Origin: Streptomyces griseochromogenes
GTDB lineage: Bacteria > Actinomycetota > Actinomycetes > Streptomycetales > Streptomycetaceae
NCBI RefSeq assembly: GCF_001542625.1
Contig: NZ_CP016279.1
Coordinates: forward strand, 1,054,001-1,118,000
Length of the DNA stretch: 64,000 bases
Direction: 5' to 3'
Part shown: positions 26,391-34,625 of the stretch, in pieces
Layout of the letters: each line of letters opens with the position of its first letter
How positions within the stretch are numbered: position 1 is the stretch's first letter
Program-made: the position numbers and the translations under genes
The notes under the pieces: generated by a model
The model's input: only the letters and a program-made list of their open reading frames with translations
Told to the model about the DNA's origin: nothing
Database searches by the model: none

Positions 26391-26588
26391 GTCAGGGACG
26401 TTAGGGGGAAGCCCGTCATGTGTCTTGACCGTCGGCTTGATATGAGGTGAACGACGTATGGCGAAGCTGTGAACCGGGCTTTTTCGCGACGCGATCATGA
26501 CCCGATTCGCCATTCGGCGATGTGCTGTTAACCGTTTGTTGTATTCGGGTTGGGCGGAACCTCGGAATGCCTTCCTAGCGTCTTCGGC
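26391..26588. promoter_or_regulatory. Divergent promoter region of the glycan cluster
   Basis: 198 bases with locally lower GC (26440-26570), separating the two arms of the cluster. TAGCGT at 26576-26581 stands 7 bases before the rightward GTG and could be a -10 hexamer giving a leaderless transcript. Confidence 0.5.
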
Positions 26589-27908
26589 GTGCCAGCAAGT
26601 GCAACGAAGGCCCTGCGGGTCGCCGTCCTCGCGGATTCCGACACCCGGTGGAAGTGGGGCGCGCTCACCGCGCAGCGCGTCACCCCCACCGACGCCGAGA
26701 TCCGGCTCGACGGCTACCTCCTGCGGGGCCGAGCGACCCCGACCGCCCGCCAGCTGAACGAAGTCGGCGTCCGCGCGGACTCCCTCCGCGAGGTGACCTC
26801 CGTCGAGTTCCTGCGCGCGATGAGCGAAGACGCCGAGAACCCGTACGACGTCCTCGTCCTCGCCCTGGTCGGCGGCGCTGTCCAGGCGATGCTGCACGGG
26901 CTGCGGAGCGCCTGGGGCTCCGGGAGCCGTCCCGTCGTCGTCACCGGCTATGTCGGCGTCGTCTACGAGAAGCTCGCCGACGGCCTGCTGCTGCGGCACG
27001 GCGCGGACCTCGTCCTCGCCAACTCCCGCCACGACGCGGACCGGTTCCGGGCCGTGTACGAGGGGGTCGGCGCCGACGCCTCCTCGGTGACCGAGGTCGC
27101 GCTGCCCTTCCTCGGCGGAAAGCCGTACACCGGCGAACACCAGCCCTACACCGTCGTGTTCGCGGCCCAGCCCTCCGTCCCGGACAGCCGCAAGGACCGT
27201 ACGTACCTGCTGAACCGGCTGATCCAGCACGCCCGCAAGCACCCCGAGCGCGAGGTGCTGCTCAAGCTGCGCTCCAAGCCCGGCGAGCACACCACCCACA
27301 TCGAGGAACTGCCGTACCAGAAGCTGGTCCAGGGCACGGACGTGCCCGCCAACTTCCGCCTGGTGTACGGCCACATGGGCGAGGTGCTCGACCGCACCGA
27401 CCTGCTGGTCACGATCAGCTCCACGGCTGCTCTGGAGGCCCTGCACCGCCGCGTCCCGACGGTCGTCCTGACCGACCTGGGCGTGCGCGAGGTGCTCGGC
27501 AACCACCACTTCACCGGCTCCGGGTGCCTCGCCTCCTGGGACCAGCTGGACGCCGGGCACCGCCCGGCGCCGGACGAGGAGTGGGTGGCCCGGCAGGGCG
27601 TCGCCGCCGACGGCTCGTACGCCACCGCCTTCGACGCGGCCCGCGAGCGCATCGCCGAGCTGCTGGACCGCGAAGGCGGCCTGCCGCCCCTGAACCCCTA
27701 CTACACACCCGAGACCGCGCCCGGCTACCTCCCCGGGATCCTCGCGCGCCACCACCTCGGCCCCGACGGCGCCCCGCTGCCCGGCGCGCCCGCCGCCGAC
27801 AAGGCGCCGGGACCCGTCCGCCAGATCGTGCGCCGGGCCGCACGCGGCGCCTACCGCCACGGCGTGCAGCGCGTGGCCCCCGTGATCCGACGAATGGGAG
27901 AGCTGTGA
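26589..27908 (+). CDS. DUF6716-type putative glycosyltransferase
   Basis: 439 residues from GTG 26589 (VPASATKALRVAVLADSDTRWKWG). A Rossmann-like start is followed by RPVVVTGYVGVVYEKLADGLLLRHGADLVLANSRHDADRF and a C-terminal nucleotide-sugar site (LLVTISSTAALEALHRRVPTVVLTDLGVREVLG), similar to capsule and polysialic-acid transferases. A basic C-terminus suggests membrane contact. It is the first gene of the rightward arm, followed by the CMP-sugar synthetase whose possible GTG overlaps its stop. The role in wall glycan assembly is inferred from context. Confidence 0.8.
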   Translation: MPASATKALRVAVLADSDTRWKWGALTAQRVTPTDAEIRLDGYLLRGRATPTARQLNEVGVRADSLREVTSVEFLRAMSEDAENPYDVLVLALVGGAVQAMLHGLRSAWGSGSRPVVVTGYVGVVYEKLADGLLLRHGADLVLANSRHDADRFRAVYEGVGADASSVTEVALPFLGGKPYTGEHQPYTVVFAAQPSVPDSRKDRTYLLNRLIQHARKHPEREVLLKLRSKPGEHTTHIEELPYQKLVQGTDVPANFRLVYGHMGEVLDRTDLLVTISSTAALEALHRRVPTVVLTDLGVREVLGNHHFTGSGCLASWDQLDAGHRPAPDEEWVARQGVAADGSYATAFDAARERIAELLDREGGLPPLNPYYTPETAPGYLPGILARHHLGPDGAPLPGAPAADKAPGPVRQIVRRAARGAYRHGVQRVAPVIRRMGEL

Positions 27909-27940
27909 GCGACCGGATCCCACGGCAAGGAGCAGAGCAC

Positions 27941-29236
27941 ATGACCGACGCCAACCCCGACGCACCCGCGGTGCGCCGCGTGCTCGCGGTGATCCCGGCG
28001 CGCGGCGGCTCCAAGGGTGTCCCCGCCAAGAACCTCGCCCCCGTCGGCGGCATCCCGCTGGTGGCCCGCGCGGTGCGCGAGTGCCGCGCCGCTCGGCTGG
28101 TGACCGACGTGGTCGTCTCCACCGACGACCAGGCCATCGCCGCCGCCGCCCGCCAGGCCGGCGCCGAGGTCGTGCTGCGCCCCGCCGCCATCGCCGGCGA
28201 CACCGCCACCTCCGAGGCCGCCGTCCTGCACGCCATGGACGCCCATGAGGCCCTGCACGGCGCGCCCGTCGACGTCGTCCTGCTCGTCCAGTGCACCAGC
28301 CCGTTCCTGATCCGCGAGGACGTGGACGGGGTCGCGGGGGCCGTCGTCGAGAACGGCGCCGACACCGCCGTCACCGTCGCCCCCTTCCACGGCTTCATCT
28401 GGCGCGACGCGGCCGACGACCCGGTGGCCGTCGACACGGAGTCCACGGCGGCCGTCGGCGGATCCGTGACGGTCGCCAACTCCACGACGGTGAGCGGCGG
28501 TTACGGCGTCAACCACGACAAGTCCTTCCGTCCGCGCCGTCAGGACCGCCCGCAGGACCTGCTGGAGACCGGCGCCGCCTACGCGATGGACGCGGCCGGC
28601 TTCCGCGAGCACAAGCACCGCTTCTTCGGCCACACCGAGCTGGTCCGCACCGACCCGGCCCGGGTCCTGGAGATCGACGACCCGCACGACCTGGCCCGCG
28701 CCCGCGCCCTCGCCCCGCTCTTCGACGCGGACCGCCCGGGCGCCCTCCCCACCTACGACGACATCGACGCCGTAGTCCTCGACTTCGACGGCACCCAGAC
28801 CGATGACCGGGTGCTGATCGACTCCGACGGACGGGAGTTCGTCTCCGTGCACCGCGGAGACGGACTCGGCATCGCCGCCCTGCGCAAGAGCGGCCTGAGG
28901 ATGCTGATCCTGTCCACGGAACAGAACCCGGTGGTCGCCGCCCGGGCCCGGAAGCTGAAGCTCCCGGTGCTGCACGGCATCGACCGCAAGGACCTCGCGC
29001 TGAAGCAGTGGTGCGAGGAGCAGGGCATCGCGCCTGAGCGCGTGCTCTACGTCGGCAACGACGTCAACGACCTCCCGTGCTTCGCCCTCGTCGGCTGGCC
29101 CGTGGCGGTCGCGAGCGCCCACGACGTCGTACGCGGCGCCGCACGCGCGGTCACCACGATCCCCGGCGGTGACGGCGCGATCCGAGAGATCGCCAGCTGG
29201 ATCCTCGGCCCCTCTCTCGATTCCCTCCCCAAGTAA
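27941..29236 (+). CDS. Bifunctional CMP-nonulosonate cytidylyltransferase / HAD phosphatase
   Basis: 431 residues from ATG 27941 with AAGGAG 8 bases upstream. Residues ~12-245 form the NeuA-type domain: VIPARGGSKGVPAKNL (R21, K25), LVQCTSPFLI and GAAYAMDAAGF. From ~275 a KdsC-like HAD phosphatase follows: VVLDFDGTQTDDRV (D281 and D283), LILSTEQNPVV, GIDRKDLALKQW and VLYVGNDVNDLPCF. The fusion would dephosphorylate a nonulosonate 9-phosphate and activate it as the CMP-sugar. No NeuC epimerase is nearby, so the sugar is more likely Kdn (made from mannose-6-phosphate) than Neu5Ac. Kdn-containing teichulosonic acid has been reported in S. coelicolor walls. Confidence 0.92.
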   Translation: MTDANPDAPAVRRVLAVIPARGGSKGVPAKNLAPVGGIPLVARAVRECRAARLVTDVVVSTDDQAIAAAARQAGAEVVLRPAAIAGDTATSEAAVLHAMDAHEALHGAPVDVVLLVQCTSPFLIREDVDGVAGAVVENGADTAVTVAPFHGFIWRDAADDPVAVDTESTAAVGGSVTVANSTTVSGGYGVNHDKSFRPRRQDRPQDLLETGAAYAMDAAGFREHKHRFFGHTELVRTDPARVLEIDDPHDLARARALAPLFDADRPGALPTYDDIDAVVLDFDGTQTDDRVLIDSDGREFVSVHRGDGLGIAALRKSGLRMLILSTEQNPVVAARARKLKLPVLHGIDRKDLALKQWCEEQGIAPERVLYVGNDVNDLPCFALVGWPVAVASAHDVVRGAARAVTTIPGGDGAIREIASWILGPSLDSLPK

Positions 29237-29248
29237 GGACATCCCCTG

Positions 29249-30187
29249 ATGAGCACCAACTCCCGTCTGCGCACGTTCGGTTCGCGCGAGGTCGGCCCGG
29301 GCCGTCCCGTCTACATCTGCGGCGAGATCGGCATCAACCACAACGGTGAGCTGGAGAACGCGTTCAAGCTGATCGACGTGGCCGCCGAGGCCGGCTGCGA
29401 CGCCGTCAAGTTCCAGAAGCGCACCCCGGAGATCTGCACCCCGCGCGACCAGTGGGACATCGAGCGCGACACCCCCTGGGGCCGGATGACCTACATCGAC
29501 TACCGCCACCGCGTGGAGTTCGGCGAGGACGAGTACCGCCAGATCGACGAGTACTGCAAGGAGAAGGGCATCGACTGGTTCGCGTCCCCGTGGGACACCG
29601 AGGCCGTCGCCTTCCTGGAGAAGTTCGACGTCCCCGCCCACAAGGTGGCCTCCGCGTCCCTGACGGACGACGAGCTGCTGCGCGCCCTGCGCGCCACCGG
29701 CCGCTCGGTCATCCTCTCCACCGGCATGTCCACCCCGAAGCAGATCCGCCACGCGGTCGAGGTCCTCGGCTCGGACAACATCCTCATGTGCCACGCCACC
29801 TCCACCTACCCGGCCAAGGCCGAGGAGCTGAACCTCCGCGTGATCAACACGCTGGAGAAGGAGTACCCGAACGTCCCGATCGGCTACTCCGGCCACGAGA
29901 CCGGCCTGCAGACCACGCTGGCCGCCGTCGCCCTCGGCGCCACCTTCGTCGAGCGCCACATCACCCTGGACCGCGCCATGTGGGGCTCCGACCAGGCCGC
30001 CTCCGTGGAGCCGCAGGGCCTCGTCCGCCTCGTCCGCGACATCCGCACCATCGAGGCCTCCCTCGGTGACGGCGTCAAGAAGGTCTACGAGTCCGAGCAG
30101 GGCCCGATGAAGAAGCTGCGCCGCGTCGCCGGCGTCGTCGCCGAGGCGGAGATCGCCGCGGCGGCGGGCGAGCCGGTCTCGGTCTGA
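29249..30187 (+). CDS. NeuB-type nonulosonate (9-phosphate) synthase, without SAF domain
   Basis: 312 residues. The TIM-barrel condensing enzyme is plain: VYICGEIGINHNGELENAFKLIDVAAEAGCDAVKFQKR, WFASPWDTEAVAFL, HKVASASLTDDELL, STGMST, CHATSTYP and PIGYSGHETG with RHITLDRAMWGSDQAAS. It condenses PEP with a hexosamine or hexose phosphate. Typical NeuB proteins are ~340-360 residues with a C-terminal antifreeze-like SAF domain; here the barrel ends at about residue 285 and only a short helical tail remains. It starts 12 bases after the CMP-synthetase stop, same operon. Confidence 0.95.
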   Translation: MSTNSRLRTFGSREVGPGRPVYICGEIGINHNGELENAFKLIDVAAEAGCDAVKFQKRTPEICTPRDQWDIERDTPWGRMTYIDYRHRVEFGEDEYRQIDEYCKEKGIDWFASPWDTEAVAFLEKFDVPAHKVASASLTDDELLRALRATGRSVILSTGMSTPKQIRHAVEVLGSDNILMCHATSTYPAKAEELNLRVINTLEKEYPNVPIGYSGHETGLQTTLAAVALGATFVERHITLDRAMWGSDQAASVEPQGLVRLVRDIRTIEASLGDGVKKVYESEQGPMKKLRRVAGVVAEAEIAAAAGEPVSV

Positions 30188-30234
30188 GTGCCCTGATCGC
30201 CTTAACTGCCCTACGACGGGACGGTCGTACGACG

Positions 30235-31383
30235 ATGAGCCCCCGCGCCGGCCAGGCCGGCCACCCCGCCCACACGCTCGCCTTCGTGGAGAGCCCGGTA
30301 CAGCTGCTGAACGTACTGGAGTGGGCACACCTCCACGGCCTGCGCGGCGCCGACGAGCCGGCCCGGCCGTCCGTGCCCGCGCAGGCACGGCGGTCGCCGG
30401 CCAGCGCCATACAGCCGGCCGACTCGGAGCTCACCGTCGTCGTACTGTCCCCGACCGACCCCATGACCCGGGGCCAGCTGCGCCGCATGGCGGACCTGGC
30501 CCGGGACGAGGGGTACCGGGTGCGCTGGGAAGAGGCGCGGGGCGGCACGACCGCGCCCTTCTCGACGATCGGCGGCCTGGCGGGGGCGCTCCGCCGGGCC
30601 GACCGCATCGTCATGGGAGACCCGTTCTCCCGCTACGTACAACTGCTGCTGACGATCACCCGTGCCCGTGACCTGGTGGTGGTCGACGACGGCACGGCGA
30701 CCATGGAATTCGTCGCCCAGCTGGCCCGCGGCGAACGCCTGGTCCGCTGGCACCGCAAGGGCGGCCGCCCCGGAGCCCGCGACCTGCTCTTCGCCCCGGT
30801 CTCCTCCTCGGCCCGCCGCCGCCTCACGCCGAGCGCCCGGCGCCGCGTCGAGGTCTTCTCCTCCATGCCGGTGACGGAGACGCCCGAAGGCGTCACGATC
30901 ACCGCCAACGACTTCGCCTGGACCCGGGCCCGCTTCGGCCCGCCGCGCATCACCAAGGGAGCCGACATGGTCGGCACGTCCCTGGTGGAGACCGGTGTGG
31001 TGGACGGCGACCGCTATCTCGAAGCCGTCCGCGGCCTGGCCAGGGCTCACGGCGCCACCCGCTACTTCGCCCACCGTCGCGAGAGCGCGGAGAAGCTGCA
31101 CCGGCTGGCCGCCGAGACGGGCCTGGAGATAGTCCGCCCGGACCTCCCCCTGGAACTGATCGCCCGCCGCGGCCCCATCGGCCGTACGATCCTCAGCTTC
31201 CCCTCCACGGTCGTCCACACCCTCCCCCTCGCCCTCGTCGGCACGGGCGTCCGCGTGGCCGTCTTCGACATCGACCCCACCTGGCTGACGGAGAACGCCT
31301 CACCCCGGGCACAGGGCTTCCTGTCGGGGGTCACGGGGACGGCGCGGGACGTACACCGGCTGGCGGCGGTGAGCCTGGCCTAG
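30235..31383 (+). CDS. Sialyltransferase-like protein (GT52-type)
   Basis: 382 residues from ATG 30235. The start LAFVESPVQLLNVLEWAHLHG resembles the first strand of GT52 lipooligosaccharide sialyltransferases. DLVVVDDGTATMEFV supplies an acidic-Gly motif, TRYFAHRRESAEKL stands where the HP-type motif is expected, and ILSFPSTVVHTLPLAL gives the Ser/Thr motif near the C-terminus. It is the last gene of the rightward arm, after NeuA-HAD and NeuB. Probably it uses CMP-Kdn or a related donor. The second transferase-like protein (24082-25416) may handle a different linkage. Confidence 0.78.
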   Translation: MSPRAGQAGHPAHTLAFVESPVQLLNVLEWAHLHGLRGADEPARPSVPAQARRSPASAIQPADSELTVVVLSPTDPMTRGQLRRMADLARDEGYRVRWEEARGGTTAPFSTIGGLAGALRRADRIVMGDPFSRYVQLLLTITRARDLVVVDDGTATMEFVAQLARGERLVRWHRKGGRPGARDLLFAPVSSSARRRLTPSARRRVEVFSSMPVTETPEGVTITANDFAWTRARFGPPRITKGADMVGTSLVETGVVDGDRYLEAVRGLARAHGATRYFAHRRESAEKLHRLAAETGLEIVRPDLPLELIARRGPIGRTILSFPSTVVHTLPLALVGTGVRVAVFDIDPTWLTENASPRAQGFLSGVTGTARDVHRLAAVSLA

Positions 31384-31544
31384 CCGGCCTGACCGATCGC
31401 GGGTCGGGCCGGTTCTTCACCGGTGTGCGCCGCGGCCCTGAGCGCGGTCTCGTACACGTCGACGACCTGCTCCACGGTCCGGTCGGTGTACGTCGCGAGG
31501 CCGGCGATCGCCGCGACCGCCCAGTTCGCCGACGACCGTGTCAT
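31380..31544 (-). CDS. Small unrecognised protein or gene remnant
   Basis: 54 codons from ATG 31544, stop overlapping the end of the convergent transferase gene. The sequence NWAVAAIAGLATYTDRTVEQ is encoded with nearly complete G/C third positions, as in the surrounding real genes. No ribosome-binding site is visible, and good codon pattern extends ~12 codons further upstream without a start, so this may be the 3' remnant of a larger gene. No family recognised. Confidence 0.45.
   Translation of the reverse strand: MTRSSANWAVAAIAGLATYTDRTVEQVVDVYETALRAAAHTGEEPARPAIGQAG
31384..31412. terminator. Hairpin terminator after the rightward glycan arm
   Basis: CCGGCCTGACC (31384-31394) pairs with GGTCGGGCCGG (31402-31412), 11 pairs with one G-T wobble, right after the transferase stop. 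It overlaps the 3' end of the small minus-strand frame. Confidence 0.65.
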
Positions 31545-31637
31545 GAGTACGGATACCCGGTCGCCGTGGACGCCGGTGCGGATGAGGGGGCGTCGGAGCC
31601 TCGTTACGGTAAGCGTGATCGCGTTAGGATTTTCTTA

Positions 31638-31663
31638 CCTTGTGCGCTTGATCATGCACAAGG
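31638..31663. promoter_or_regulatory. Inverted repeat upstream of the WXG100-like locus
   Basis: CCTTGTGC (31638-31645) and GCACAAGG (31656-31663), perfect 8-base arms with a 10-base spacer, in an AT-richer stretch 60 bases before the first gene. Either an operator or an mRNA leader hairpin. Confidence 0.45.
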
Positions 31664-31723
31664 CGGCGGATGCCGCCGGGAACGGGGTAACGGGGCAACG
31701 GGGAAACGGGGAGGTCATCACGC

Positions 31724-32182
31724 ATGGCGTGGGACGAATGGGAGCAACTGAAGGCGGAAGCGGCGGCGCGCGGCTCCACCCGGATGCGGCTGAACTCGAT
31801 TCCGTCCGATCCGGGCGGCGATTCCCATGGGGGGAGTTCGGACCGGCTGAAGTCGGACAAGAAGGCCTGGGCGAAGGCCGGTGAGGATGTCAAAGGCCTG
31901 AAGGACGACGTCGGCAAGGCGCTGACGAAGCTGGACGACGGGCAGTCGGGCCTGGGGGACACGGCCGGCTGCCAGTCGGCGGCGGCGCAGAAGGAGCTGT
32001 ACGACTCCTGGAAGAAGTACGTCGGTGATGTGGGCGGCCGCTGCGGTGAGTTGGGCGGTCTGCTGGAACGCTCGGGACACGACCTGAACATGCTCGACTC
32101 GGATGTCAGGGCCGAGCTGGACAAGATCAAGGCCAAGTACCAGGACACCGACCCCGTCATGTGCCCGACGAAGGACAAGTGA
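31724..32182 (+). CDS. WXG100/ESX-like small helical protein
   Basis: 152 residues beginning MAWDEWEQLKAEAAARG. It is a charged all-helical protein (SDRLKSDKKAWAKAGEDVKGLKDDVGKALTKLDDGQ; ELYDSWKKYVGDVGGRCGELGGLLERSGHDLNMLDSDVRAELDKI) with no signal peptide. Helical hairpins with WxxxxxD/DSW-type turns, placed before a larger protein with a similar helical N-terminus, are typical of type VII secretion substrates and chaperone-like partners. It is separated by 9 bases from the hydrolase gene. The exact WxG motif is not present, so the assignment rests on architecture and context. Confidence 0.72.
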   Translation: MAWDEWEQLKAEAAARGSTRMRLNSIPSDPGGDSHGGSSDRLKSDKKAWAKAGEDVKGLKDDVGKALTKLDDGQSGLGDTAGCQSAAAQKELYDSWKKYVGDVGGRCGELGGLLERSGHDLNMLDSDVRAELDKIKAKYQDTDPVMCPTKDK

Positions 32183-32191
32183 TCGACCGCC

Positions 32192-34036
32192 ATGGATCTT
32201 GCGACGCTGAAGGCTTTCAAGCCGTCCGAGTACCAGGAAGCGGCGGACGGGTACCGGGCCACGGGTGACATGGCCAGTTCGGCCAAGGACACGGTCGAGA
32301 ACCAGATCTCCGCGGGGATCCGCAACCAGCTCGACGGCAAGACGGCCGAGGCCGCTCTGCGGGAGCTGAAGGAGGTGTCGAAGAACTTCCACTACGTACA
32401 GACCGAGTGCGGTCTGGTCAGCACCGCGCTGAACGGGTTCGCGTTCGACATGGCGGCGGCGAAGCGGAAGCTGGAGGCGGTGCTCGAGGACGCGAAGGCG
32501 GCCGGCTGCACCGTCGGCGCCGACGGCTCGGTCACCTATCCGGCGGGCGGCAAGGAAGTCGACGGCAAGGTCCCGGAAGGCGGCACCATGCCGCCGGACA
32601 CGAGCCCGACGGATCCGACGGCGCAGGCACTGGAGCGCCAGGCCGCCAACATCCACCCCAATCCGAACTTCGGCAAGGCACAGGACTTCGCCAACCGCAT
32701 CGGCGACGCCCTGAAGGAAGCCACGGACGCGGATGCGAAATGGGCGCCGAAGCTGCGCGCCCTGAAGGCCGACGACGACCTGGTGGTGTCCGACCGGGAC
32801 TGGTCCGATGCCAAGTCGGACATGGACGGCGTCCGTGACGCGGGCAAGGGCTACCTCGATTCCCTGCCCCACCCGCCCAAGGACGGCAGCCCGAAGGACA
32901 ACGCGTCGTGGTGGAAGGGGCTCACGCCGGAGCAGCAGGCGGACTACATCTCCGTCCACCCCGACTCGATAGGCAAGCTGGACGGGCTCCCCGCCGTTGT
33001 ACGGGACGAGGCCAACCGCACCGTGCTGGACGAAACCCACGGTCAAGCACAGCTGGACTACGACGCCTGGCTGAAAAAGAATCCCGAACCCAAGCGGTAC
33101 GGGCCCTACTTCAATCCGATGACGGGCACCGAGGTGAAGGGAGCGATGGTCGAGACCCAGGAGTGGAAGGACTGGGAAGAGAAAAGGAAGAAAGCTCACA
33201 AGTCCCTCGACGGCATGAACGCGATCCAGGAGCGCTTCGACTCGACGGGAACGAACGGACTGCCCGAGGCGTACCTGCTGGGGTTCAGTGCCGAAGGGGA
33301 CGGCCGCGCGATCGTCGCCAACGGAAACCCGGACACCGCGGATCATCAGGCGGTTTACGTGCCGGGGACGACGTCGGATCTGGGCAGCATCGGTGGAGGT
33401 ATCGACCGGATGACCAAGGTCTGGCATGCGGCTCATGACGAGGCCAACGGGAAATCCGTTTCCACGATCACCTGGCTCGGCTACGACGCGCCCGACGACG
33501 TCGTAAAGGACGCGCCCTTCGAACACTACGCATACGACGGGGCGCCGGCGTTCAACAAGTTCCTGGATGGGCTCGACACGACACACACCGGTGATACGGC
33601 TGCGCATCGCACGGTGATCGCCCACTCGTATGGAACGACGCTCGTTGGTGCCGCGGCCCAGACGGGGCATGTCAGCGCCGATGACCTCGTCTTCGCGGGC
33701 AGTCCCGGTGTCAAGGTGTCAGGCGCCGACGAGCTGGACGTGCCCAAGGGGCACGTGTGGAACGAGGAGGCCGACGGAGACGTGGTTCCGGACCTCGGCC
33801 GCTACGGCCATGGCGGGGACGCCTTCATCATCCCCAGCGATCCCCAATTCGGTGCCAACCAGATGGCCACGGACACGGAAGGGCACAGCGGTTACTGGGA
33901 CGAGACTTCCCATGGCCCGTCCCAGAGTCTGAAGAATCAAGCCCTGGTCGTGGTCGGGAAGGGCGATGATGTGGCGCTGAAGCCGTCACCCGGTTTCGGG
34001 GGAGCGGATCCCGATTATTGGGCGCATGTGAAGTAG
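32192..34036 (+). CDS. Alpha/beta-hydrolase (DUF1023-type) with helical N-terminal domain
   Basis: 614 residues. Residues 1-~130 are helical and WXG100-like (LATLKAFKPSEYQEAADGYRATGDMASSAKDTVENQ), followed by a long linker. From ~370 the hydrolase domain reads AVYVPGTTSDLGSIGGGIDRM, STITWLGYDAPDDV and VIAHSYGTTLVGAAAQ (Ser nucleophile in HSYGT), then DLVFAGSPGVKVSGADEL and WNEEADGDVVPDLGRYGHGG (acid and surrounding sequence). The C-terminal His is probably in TEGHSGYWD. Such proteins are predicted secreted lipase/esterase-like effectors in actinobacteria. It lies in an operon with the WXG100-like protein and a lipoprotein. Confidence 0.88.
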   Translation: MDLATLKAFKPSEYQEAADGYRATGDMASSAKDTVENQISAGIRNQLDGKTAEAALRELKEVSKNFHYVQTECGLVSTALNGFAFDMAAAKRKLEAVLEDAKAAGCTVGADGSVTYPAGGKEVDGKVPEGGTMPPDTSPTDPTAQALERQAANIHPNPNFGKAQDFANRIGDALKEATDADAKWAPKLRALKADDDLVVSDRDWSDAKSDMDGVRDAGKGYLDSLPHPPKDGSPKDNASWWKGLTPEQQADYISVHPDSIGKLDGLPAVVRDEANRTVLDETHGQAQLDYDAWLKKNPEPKRYGPYFNPMTGTEVKGAMVETQEWKDWEEKRKKAHKSLDGMNAIQERFDSTGTNGLPEAYLLGFSAEGDGRAIVANGNPDTADHQAVYVPGTTSDLGSIGGGIDRMTKVWHAAHDEANGKSVSTITWLGYDAPDDVVKDAPFEHYAYDGAPAFNKFLDGLDTTHTGDTAAHRTVIAHSYGTTLVGAAAQTGHVSADDLVFAGSPGVKVSGADELDVPKGHVWNEEADGDVVPDLGRYGHGGDAFIIPSDPQFGANQMATDTEGHSGYWDETSHGPSQSLKNQALVVVGKGDDVALKPSPGFGGADPDYWAHVK

Positions 34037-34051
34037 GAGAGATTCCCCGAC

Positions 34052-34582
34052 GTGAAGATCAAACTGGGCGTCCTCGCGGTCGCCGTCCCCCTTGTACTGA
34101 CCACTGTCACTGGATGCGGCATGACTGACAACGACTCCGATGAAACCCCTTCTTCCGGTACGAGCACCTCGCGTGACGCCTCCGATGCCATGGAAAAGGT
34201 GTCGAGCGGTATCTACGACCTGATCGGTGTCAAGGGAAAGGCGTCCGACAGCCGTCCGTTTGTTTCGGAATGCTCGGGAAAGGACAGGAAGAAATACTTC
34301 CGGATCTTCCATTGGTGGAGTTTCTACCCCGCATCGGCGAGCGACCTCGGCGTGGCGATGGAGCGGCTCAAGACGGAGCTGCCCAAGCACGGATGGAAGA
34401 TCGTCACATACGGGCCGGACACCAGCAGGAACAAGAACATCAACCTGACTGCCGACAACGACAAGCAGAAGGCAGGTGTCAACATCGTCGAAATGGCGAA
34501 GGACGACCCGCCGAAGCTGAGCCTGCACGTCGTGTCCGGTTGCTACCAGGTCCCGGAGGGCCAAGAGGTCGAACACTTCTAG
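34052..34582 (+). CDS. Lipoprotein of the WXG100-like locus
   Basis: 176 residues. The signal peptide is VKIKLGVLAVAVPLVLTTVTGCG with lipobox VTGC, so it is lipidated and placed outside the membrane. The mature part has EKVSSGIYDLIGVKGKASDSRP, two further Cys (in VSECSGKD and VVSGCYQVP) that could pair, and a central DLGVAMERLKTELPKHGWKIVTYGPDTS resembling small actinobacterial lipoproteins. Codon use is slightly less GC-biased than in neighbours. It starts 15 bases after the hydrolase stop. It may be an immunity or tethering partner; that is inference. Confidence 0.85.
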   Translation: MKIKLGVLAVAVPLVLTTVTGCGMTDNDSDETPSSGTSTSRDASDAMEKVSSGIYDLIGVKGKASDSRPFVSECSGKDRKKYFRIFHWWSFYPASASDLGVAMERLKTELPKHGWKIVTYGPDTSRNKNINLTADNDKQKAGVNIVEMAKDDPPKLSLHVVSGCYQVPEGQEVEHF

Positions 34583-34625
34583 GGCCGCTGCCGGCCGTCC
34601 TCCCGGGCGGTCGGTTCCGGCCGCT

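Noticed and set aside
25413..27965. An 850-codon minus-strand frame extending the family 2 glycosyltransferase
   Set aside because: The extension lies opposite the DUF6716-type gene; the transferase fold starts at VVKLSVIVPFYN (GTG 26390).
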